From Acidobacteriota bacterium (GTDB lineage Bacteria > Acidobacteriota > Terriglobia > Terriglobales > Acidobacteriaceae): a stretch of 11,053 bases of DNA. This document shows positions 7,006 to 11,053 of the stretch, piece after piece. Under the pieces are notes generated by a model, which did not search any database, was not told the origin of the DNA, and saw only the letters and a list, made by a program, of their open reading frames with translations. Numbering within the stretch: the stretch's first letter is position 1; the number at the start of each line of letters is the position of its first letter. The translations under genes and the position numbers were made by a program. Location of the stretch: contig JANXQR010000600.1 of the NCBI GenBank assembly GCA_025353435.1, positions 1 through 11,053 on the forward strand, given 5' to 3'.

Positions 7006-7045
7006 CCCACCCTCGCGACGCCTTTGTTTTTGTCGCTAGGGTGGG
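7006..7045. repeat. GTGCCCCA-family hairpin, copy A
   Basis: A 14-bp stem (7006-7019 with 7032-7045) with one C-T mismatch closes a 12-nt T-rich loop. The flanks GGGTGCCCCA before and GGGTGGGAGACC after are shared with copy C. It lies 22 bp after the stop of the HEIGEW protein gene and might also work as its terminator, but no T-run follows the stem. Confidence 0.75.
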
Positions 7046-7158
7046 AGACCATTTCCCCCTTACCTCCCGCACTCTCCCTCAACACCCTGTGGAAATCTTG
7101 TCGGGAGTCCGTTTGAATACCCTGTAACACCTGCTCACCAAAATTGACCTTCATCCGG

Positions 7159-7188
7159 TTGACACACCCCGGAATAAGTTGATATCAA
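7159..7188 (+). promoter_or_regulatory. Candidate VOC-gene promoter overlapped by a perfect 12-bp palindrome
   Basis: TTGACA (7159-7164) and TATCAA (7183-7188, 4/6) are separated by 18 bp. The -10 region lies wholly within the perfect palindrome GTTGATATCAAC (7178-7189), which is the shape and place expected of a dimeric repressor site. The leader to the start codon at 7250 would be about 55 nt. Confidence 0.45.
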
Positions 7189-7249
7189 CGCTATCAGTGC
7201 AATGCACCCTGATAATCTGGTGCGTCCGCCATCAAGGAGAACCCCAACC

Positions 7250-8017
7250 ATGTTCACACCAAAAGGAAAATTCGGCTGGTACGAAATCATGACCAGCGAT
7301 ACCCAGGCCACAGGCAAGTTTTACTCGGACGTTGTGGGCTGGACGACCCAGCAGATGCCTCCAGGCGACGGCCCCCCGTACACCGTATTCAACCTCGGCA
7401 ACGTCGGAATCGCCGGCATGCTGCAAATGACCGGCCACAGCGGGTGGATTGGCTACATCTCCGTCGACGACGTCGATGCGCACATCGAGAAGATTGTTGA
7501 AGCCGGCGGCAAGCTATGGAAGCCCGCCACCGACGTTCCCGGAATGCTTCGCTTCGCCGTCATGTCCGATCCCCAGGGCGCCGCCATCGTCGTCTTCACT
7601 TCCAACCCCAACATGCCCTCGCCCGAAGGCCCCGCATCCCCGACCCCCGGCACCGTCGGCTGGCACGAGCTCTACACAACCGACCTCGAAGCCGGATTCA
7701 GCTTCTACAACAAGCTCTTCGGCTGGACCAAGGTCTCCGATATGGACATGGGCCCCATGGGCATCTATCGCCTCTTTGATGAAGGCGACCACAAGGAAAT
7801 GGGCGACGGCGGCATGATGTCCAAAGCGCCGCATATTCCCGTCTCCTGCTGGAACTTCTACTTCAATGTCGACTCCATCAGCGCGGCCGTCAAGCGCGTC
7901 GAATCCAGCGGCGGCAAAGTCCTGAACGGCCCCATGCAAGTCCCCGGCGGCGGCTGGATCATCAACGGCCAGGATCCCCAGGGAGCCATGTTCTCTCTCG
8001 TCAGCAACAAGGAATAA
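7250..8017 (+). CDS. Two-domain VOC (glyoxalase/bleomycin-resistance fold) protein, COG3324 type
   Basis: A 255-residue cytoplasmic protein. The ATG at 7250 is preferred to an in-frame ATG at 7202, because AAGGAGA (7234-7240) precedes it and family homology starts with GKFGWYEIMTSD. It holds two tandem VOC modules. Module 1 (about 7-118) contains GWYEIMTSDTQATGKFY and ends MSDPQGAAIVVF. Module 2 (about 135-252) starts GWHELYTTDLEAGFSFY and ends GQDPQGAMFSLV. The repeated pattern (GW-x-E…D…FY…G, then DPQGA) is typical of COG3324 proteins related to lactoylglutathione lyase and mycobacterial Cfp30B. The substrate cannot be deduced. The palindrome in its promoter suggests repression by an unlinked regulator; no regulator gene is in the window. 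Confidence 0.9.
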   Translation: MFTPKGKFGWYEIMTSDTQATGKFYSDVVGWTTQQMPPGDGPPYTVFNLGNVGIAGMLQMTGHSGWIGYISVDDVDAHIEKIVEAGGKLWKPATDVPGMLRFAVMSDPQGAAIVVFTSNPNMPSPEGPASPTPGTVGWHELYTTDLEAGFSFYNKLFGWTKVSDMDMGPMGIYRLFDEGDHKEMGDGGMMSKAPHIPVSCWNFYFNVDSISAAVKRVESSGGKVLNGPMQVPGGGWIINGQDPQGAMFSLVSNKE

Positions 8018-8046
8018 GTGCCGGTCTCGATCGTGGGATGGGGTGC

Positions 8047-8072
8047 CCCAGGTCCCGCCTTTGGGACCTGGG
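8047..8072. repeat. GTGCCCCA-family hairpin, copy B
   Basis: A perfect 10-bp stem CCCAGGTCCC / GGGACCTGGG (8047-8056 with 8063-8072) has a 6-nt loop GCCTTT. It lies 29 bp after the VOC gene. Its arms match copy D except for one pair, A-T here and C-G there. Confidence 0.75.
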
Positions 8073-8189
8073 AGGGAAAGGTGCCCCAGCTGGAAGCCGG
8101 GGAGCCCCTGCGCCGGACACAACGTCATTGTCGTTGTCGCGGGTGTCCTGTCTCTAGAACATTGTCGGATTTACGATAGTCCCGCGTGC

Positions 8190-8225
8190 CCCATCCATTC
8201 CGCGTTTTGCAGCGGAATGGGTGGG
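8190..8225. repeat. GTGCCCCA-family hairpin, copy C
   Basis: A 14-bp stem (8190-8203 with 8212-8225) with a single T-G wobble closes the loop GTTTTGCA. It begins GTGCCCCATCC and ends GGGTGGGATACC, matching the outer parts of copy A, while the inner arm sequence differs and stays paired. Confidence 0.8.
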
Positions 8226-8398
8226 ATACCAACAAAGTTCGGGTCTACAGGATTCTGGAAAATTCTCCAAAGCTCACAACAAAAATAGATGATGTCATTC
8301 CGAGCGAACGGGGCCCCGAACGTTTTTCAGTTCCGTGATCTCCAAATAGCTGTCTTTGCTCTTTGGGGTGGAGGTTGGGGGTGGTGAGTCGAAGAATC

Positions 8399-8440
8399 GG
8401 CGAAGGATCGGCGAAACCCGAAGTAGTCTCCGCATCGGCG
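8399..8440. repeat. GGCGAAAC repeat, left copy
   Basis: This 42-bp sequence, starting GGCGAAGGATCGGCGAAAC, aligns without gaps to 9944-9985 in the same orientation (32 of 42 identical by my count). It lies upstream of the exported VOC gene and, together with the other copy, brackets the accessory segment. Confidence 0.6.
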
Positions 8441-8595
8441 GTTATTCGTTTAGGACGCAATGTTCAGGCTCGTCGTGAGCGTTCGTAGCGGATTATTGCA
8501 ACCCCCTAATTGGCACCCTCTTCATGCCCATGATTGGTTAAGACATCAGTCCTGAGCCTTGTGCGAGACTGTGAGAGTGAGCGAACTAAACCAGC

Positions 8596-9090
8596 ATGAA
8601 GACCAGGTTTAAATACGCATATCTCGCATCGCTCCTCCTAATGGCTTCGGGAGCTGTTGCGCAGGGTCGCTCTTCAACGACGGAGGCCCCGGCCTTCACA
8701 GCGAAAGGTGCCTTTGTTGCCATCGTAGTAACGGATCTCGACGCAAGTGTGCATTGGTACGAGTCGAGTCTTGGCCTTCATGTGGTGAAGCGAGGAAAAT
8801 CATCACTAGTCCCGGCCGAAACAGTGGTTCTGGGGGGCCACAATCTATTTGTTGAGCTCATCCACCATGACGGCAAACAGGTACCCAGAATTGATAACGA
8901 AGCGTCTGTGCCTCGGCTGCTCAAGGCGGGAGTGATCCTCGGGCAGAAGGAATTCGAAGCGGTGACCACTTATCTACGGAAGCACGGCGTCGAGACCGGA
9001 ATATTTGAAGACAAAGAAATGGGGGTGCGCTCCTCGTTGTTCAGGGACAACGATGGGAACCTCATTCAGTTCCTCACCCCAAACGAGTAA
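8596..9090 (+). CDS. Exported single-domain VOC-fold protein
   Basis: A 164-residue protein with a signal peptide (hydrophobic YLASLLLMASGAVA, cleavage after residue 22). The single VOC module (about 38-162) contains FVAIVVTDLDASVHWYESSLGLHVV, then NLFVELIHHDGK and FRDNDGNLIQFLTP. The usual first metal ligand, a His at the start of the first strand, is not seen (FVAIVV), and the last strand has Gln (LIQFL) where Glu is common. A standard metal site is therefore doubtful, and the protein may bind a ligand rather than catalyse. No good Shine-Dalgarno precedes the ATG. Codon use is clearly less GC-biased than in the genes to the left, which hints at a different origin. Export is unusual for this fold, which is mostly cytoplasmic. 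Confidence 0.8.
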   Translation: MKTRFKYAYLASLLLMASGAVAQGRSSTTEAPAFTAKGAFVAIVVTDLDASVHWYESSLGLHVVKRGKSSLVPAETVVLGGHNLFVELIHHDGKQVPRIDNEASVPRLLKAGVILGQKEFEAVTTYLRKHGVETGIFEDKEMGVRSSLFRDNDGNLIQFLTPNE

Positions 9091-9191
9091 TCTTCATTGA
9101 AAGATAGATGCTCGTTCTACCGCAGGTGTTGATCAACTAGTTATTTCCGGAATGGCGGTCAACCGCTCACAATACCCCGGTCCCGTGTTTC
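9091..9191. other. Short convergent intergenic gap with GTTGATCAAC palindrome
   Basis: The 101 bp between the convergent exported VOC gene and the 76-residue protein gene hold the perfect 10-bp palindrome GTTGATCAAC (9128-9137). Its half-site resembles the palindrome before the two-domain VOC gene. No terminator hairpin was identified. Confidence 0.35.
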
Positions 9192-9422
9192 CTATGTATC
9201 CATACTCCACAGTGGCGGCGCAATTTCAGGATGATCAGAATAGATTGGATCGAGAATATGAGAATAAATGCACATGAATACGTTCCCCACAGCGGCAGCA
9301 TAAGCGTCTCCGTCAGCCTCGGATCGATCTCTGACAAGGGCTGCGGATTGATCTAGCGCGAGAAGTACGCCCCGAAGGACAGAATCCAATTCTTTTGCGA
9401 GTTCTTTGTCTGCAATCATCAA
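9192..9422 (-). CDS. Small conserved-looking protein of unknown function
   Basis: A 76-residue protein read from TTG at 9422, or 75 residues from the adjacent ATG at 9419. GGAGG (minus strand, 9430-9434) lies 7 nt before the TTG and 10 nt before the ATG, so the gene looks genuine. The sequence is mostly helical and soluble, with a central ALDQSAALVRDR, then DAYAAAVGNVFMCIYSHILDPIY, and a Pro-rich end (HPEIAPPLW). I recall small bacterial proteins with a similar ALVRD…NPIY…HPE pattern but no assigned function. It lies downstream of the Imm27-like gene on the same strand, 136 bp away, so the two may be cotranscribed. A second immunity-type role is possible but unproven. Confidence 0.65.
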   Translation of the reverse strand: MMIADKELAKELDSVLRGVLLALDQSAALVRDRSEADGDAYAAAVGNVFMCIYSHILDPIYSDHPEIAPPLWSMDT

Positions 9423-9558
9423 TCGAATGCCTCCGGGATGATGTTATCCGTTCAGTGAGCTCGACGTAATTCCGGGTGTATCGTGGGCAATCCGGACAGA
9501 ACTCAATCTTGGAGTTGTTACCGGATTGGCGGTAATAGGGCCAGAACTCAACTGTTCC
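9423..9558 (-). other. Coding-looking fragment without a start codon between two small genes
   Basis: In the frame just after the Imm27-like stop, the minus strand stays open and reads about 36 protein-like residues, including EFWPYYRQSG and CPDCPRYTRNYVEL (a CxxC pair), before it runs into the next gene. No start codon or ribosome site serves it. It may be a gene remnant. The 10-mer CAGAACTCAA occurs twice here (9497-9506 and 9542-9551), 45 bp apart. Confidence 0.2.
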
Positions 9559-9846
9559 TTACAGTGGGCGCATGCTGTACTTCTGTTTCGCAGTGTGGCT
9601 ATCGATCAAACGTAACGACTCGGGGCCCCCGCCATGCATTTCGCCGTGCGGAAAAGTGAGTTCCCAATACCGCCCGTCTCGCGGGTCCTGATAGAGCGTT
9701 TCCCATCCATTGCTTGAAACCGCGATCTTCGTTAGTTCGTCGCTGATAAGGCTCCGTATACGCTTCACCGCGGTATTGGAAATCATGCGGCCATCCTCGA
9801 ACTCCCAGCCGCCTTCGATCAATGTTTCGGTTCTAGCAATGGGCAC
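9559..9846 (-). CDS. Imm27-like immunity protein, orphan (no toxin nearby)
   Basis: A 95-residue protein from GTG at 9846. This start is chosen because GGAGGGAG (minus strand, 9851-9858) places GGAGG 7 nt upstream; an in-frame ATG at 9930 would add 28 unrelated residues. The body matches what I know of immunity protein family 27: an opening glycine/acidic stretch (ETLIEGGWEFEDGR), a central RI-x-x-L…L-x-x-IA (29-42), then GWETLYQDPRDGRYWEL (47-63) and MHGGGP (70-75). Such proteins neutralise polymorphic or contact-dependent toxins in the producing cell's cytoplasm. No toxin with a variable C-terminal domain is in the window, so this may be a stand-alone immunity gene kept against neighbours' toxins. 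Family membership is from memory of the motif. Confidence 0.75.
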   Translation of the reverse strand: MPIARTETLIEGGWEFEDGRMISNTAVKRIRSLISDELTKIAVSSNGWETLYQDPRDGRYWELTFPHGEMHGGGPESLRLIDSHTAKQKYSMRPL

Positions 9847-9943
9847 AGCTCTCCCTCCACTGAACGAGTCTGAGAATACGTGGAGAATCCAACTTATGAG
9901 TAGTGGTCGTATTGTGGACAATTCGAACATTACTCGTCGGAGT

Positions 9944-9985
9944 GGCGAAGCACAGGCGAAACCCGGAGTTGTTTCGCCAATGGCG
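9944..9985. repeat. GGCGAAAC repeat, right copy with hairpin
   Basis: This is the direct-orientation partner of 8399-8440. Inside it GGCGAAAC (9955-9962) and GTTTCGCC (9971-9978) form a perfect 8-bp stem with loop CCGGAGTT. It lies between the divergent Imm27-like gene and the alpha/beta hydrolase gene. Confidence 0.65.
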
Positions 9986-10046
9986 GTGACACATTCGGAA
10001 TGATTTTCAACTCAAAACTCGTTCAAACATGATTGCAGAACGACCT

Positions 10047-10052
10047 TATAAT
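10047..10052 (+). promoter_or_regulatory. Consensus -10 box (TATAAT) next to the hydrolase start codon
   Basis: A perfect TATAAT ends 6 nt before the ATG at 10059, so the expected start site falls on the ATG itself. A weak -35 TTCAAA (10022-10027) lies 19 bp upstream. There is no Shine-Dalgarno for this ATG or for the earlier in-frame ATG at 10029. This supports a leaderless mRNA and the later start. Confidence 0.45.
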
Positions 10053-10058
10053 CTGCCC

Positions 10059-10733
10059 ATGCTGGCATTTCGCATTTTCCCCCTCGCATTGGCTCTTACC
10101 ATCGTGGCGCCTGCAAAGCAGGCCGTCTCCTTTGCAACCGACGATGGTGGGCAGGTCTGCGCCGATCTCTATGGTCAAGGCAGTAATGCTGTCGTGCTGG
10201 CTCACGGCGGCAGATTTAACAAAGAGAGCTGGCGCGACCTGGCATTGTCGCTCACATCGGCAGGGTTTCGAGTACTGGCCATCGACTTCAGAGGCTTCGG
10301 TTGTTCGAAGGGCCCGGGCCAGGAACATTTCGACGATGCTCCGTTTGAGAAAGATGTGCTCGCTGCGGTTCGTTACTTGAAAGCACACCATGCGAAAACG
10401 GTGTCGGTGGTTGGGGGGAGTTTTGGAGGCGCGGCAGCCGGCGATGCATCGATCAAGTCGGCAGTGGGTGAAATTGATCGCATTGTATTTCTCGGCGCAG
10501 CGCCGAATCTTCCGGCAGACGGCTTGAAATCACGAGCATTGTTCATCGTTGCGCGCGACGACAGCAGCGGAAGCGGCCTAAGGCTGCCCGGTATCCGAGC
10601 GCAGTACGAAAAGACTCCTCAGCCAAAGAAATTGATCGTACTGGACGGTTCCGCACACGCTCAGTTTCTCTTTCAATCTGACCAGAATGCTCGCGTTATG
10701 CGAGAGATTGTGCAATTTCTTTCAGCGCCGTGA
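10059..10733 (+). CDS. Exported alpha/beta-hydrolase
   Basis: A 224-residue protein from ATG 10059; an in-frame ATG at 10029 would add 10 residues that carry no signal and would include the TATAAT box. The N-terminus (MLAFRIFPLALALTIVAPA) looks like a signal peptide. Hydrolase landmarks are the oxyanion segment VVLAHGGRF (45-53), strand VLAIDFRGFG (72-81), the nucleophile elbow VVGGSFGGAA with Ser121, an acidic candidate Asp167 or Asp168 (ARDDSSG), and His200 (GSAHAQFLF). The order and spacing fit a complete catalytic triad in a small lid-poor hydrolase, probably an esterase or related enzyme. The substrate is unknown. Codon use is moderately GC-rich, between that of the left genes and the exported VOC gene. 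Confidence 0.88.
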   Translation: MLAFRIFPLALALTIVAPAKQAVSFATDDGGQVCADLYGQGSNAVVLAHGGRFNKESWRDLALSLTSAGFRVLAIDFRGFGCSKGPGQEHFDDAPFEKDVLAAVRYLKAHHAKTVSVVGGSFGGAAAGDASIKSAVGEIDRIVFLGAAPNLPADGLKSRALFIVARDDSSGSGLRLPGIRAQYEKTPQPKKLIVLDGSAHAQFLFQSDQNARVMREIVQFLSAP

Positions 10734-10786
10734 GGTGTGCTGCGGTTCAGTGTCTCGGGTGAACGTGAGTTCTGGTCGGCGGGTGG

Positions 10787-10815
10787 CCCCGGTCCCTGGC
10801 ACTTGGGGACCGGGG
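10787..10815. repeat. GTGCCCCA-family hairpin, copy D
   Basis: A perfect 10-bp stem CCCCGGTCCC / GGGACCGGGG (10787-10796 with 10806-10815) has a 9-nt loop and is preceded by GGGTGG. It lies 53 bp after the hydrolase stop. No T-run follows, so it is a poor intrinsic terminator. The rest of the 218-bp gap (10734-10951) shows no gene or promoter I can support. Confidence 0.7.
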
Positions 10816-10951
10816 ATGACCGATGACTCAGGTTTCGCTCTTGATGCCCAGAGCGATATGGCTCTCGATCAGTCGGCCATTATCCGCCGATCCGTCCAAG
10901 AGTGATCCTCAGTCGACGCCAACAGAACAAGACACTAGATCAGTCGTCGGA

Positions 10952-11053
10952 CTACCGGGACTGGCCCCGTCGCAGACTCCACAGTCCGCGCGCCGAGAGG
11001 ATGAAGGTGAGACCCCCGAGTCCGCCGAGCGCCCAGAGTGTCCAGACGAAGAA
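10952..11053 (-). CDS. C-terminal end of a membrane protein (partial, runs off the window)
   Basis: The minus strand is open from the right edge to a TAG at 10952-10954, giving 33 residues: a hydrophobic Gly/Leu-rich span (FFVWTLWALGGLGGLTFILS) followed by a basic tail (RRGQSR). This is the pattern of a final transmembrane helix with a cytoplasmic end. The start and the rest of the protein lie outside, so no family can be named. A chance open frame of this length is possible, but the helix-plus-basic-tail layout argues against it. Confidence 0.55.
   Translation of the reverse strand, partial: FFVWTLWALGGLGGLTFILSARGLWSLRRGQSR

Larger units (their letters stand above)
8018..8595. other. Gene-less 578-bp stretch rich in hairpin repeats
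   Basis: No credible coding region was found: short frames here lack ribosome sites and cross the hairpins. The stretch holds copies B and C of the GTGCCCCA hairpin family, a partial third head (GGTGCCCCA at 8080-8088) without a clear partner arm, the motif TGTCATTCCGAGCG near 8290, the palindrome CGGGGCCCCG, and the GGCGAAAC repeat at 8399-8440. Sequence after about 8230 is visibly less GC-rich than the flanking genes. Confidence 0.6.

Noticed and set aside
7006..7045. Hairpin A as a classical intrinsic terminator
   Set aside because: The T-run is in the loop, not after the stem; the shared flanks with copy C fit a dispersed repeat better.
7202..7249. Upstream ATG for the two-domain VOC protein
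   Set aside because: It lies before the AAGGAGA site, lacks its own ribosome site and adds residues outside the domain.
7514..8128. Long minus-strand open frame opposite the two-domain VOC gene (204 residues)
   Set aside because: Antisense to a gene with two recognisable VOC modules; its start lies in the hairpin region after the gene.
8043..8288. Short plus-strand frame after the VOC gene
   Set aside because: Reads straight through hairpins B and C and has no ribosome site.
10687..10905. Short plus-strand frame overlapping the hydrolase end
   Set aside because: Starts inside the hydrolase gene in another frame and reads through hairpin D.

Overview
The window looks like chromosome of a GC-rich soil-type bacterium, most likely an acidobacterium (Terriglobia-like). 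This is an inference from strongly C-biased third codon positions, several exported proteins, scattered hairpin repeats of the GGGGCTNNAGCCCC and GTGCCCCA types, and the gene families present. No rRNA, tRNA, CRISPR array, transposase or prophage gene was seen.

Left part (1-3245): two hairpin terminators close an unseen upstream gene and a minus-strand operon. Read in transcription order the operon is mazG (NTP pyrophosphohydrolase), a COG3375-type GNAT acyltransferase, and an enolase-superfamily N-succinylamino acid racemase / o-succinylbenzoate synthase. The genes are joined by 4-bp stop/start overlaps (GTGA, ATGA). A GNAT acyltransferase beside this racemase recalls the known N-succinylation/racemisation route that turns D-amino acids into L-amino acids. 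A REP-like double hairpin has been absorbed into the 3' end of mazG.

Middle (3300-7000): on the plus strand lie an exported S41-family peptidase, an array of seven 8-bp repeats, a complete prepilin peptidase (PilD) and a 450-residue exported protein with an HEIGEW zinc-protease-like motif whose function I do not know.

Right part (7000-11053): a two-domain VOC protein sits behind a promoter overlapped by a perfect 12-bp palindrome. It is followed by a 578-bp gene-less stretch rich in hairpins. Next comes a segment of less GC-biased sequence with an exported one-domain VOC protein and, on the minus strand, a 76-residue protein of unknown function and an Imm27-like orphan immunity protein. Two direct copies of a 42-bp repeat bracket this segment. 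An exported alpha/beta hydrolase follows, and the right edge cuts into the C-terminal end of a minus-strand membrane protein.

Three themes cut across genes. First, a dispersed hairpin family has at least four copies whose arms differ but keep pairing. Second, a second hairpin family has one copy that serves as the operon terminator. Third, three genes (mazG, pilD, the hydrolase) have a -10-like box 6-10 nt before the ATG and no good Shine-Dalgarno, which suggests leaderless mRNAs.
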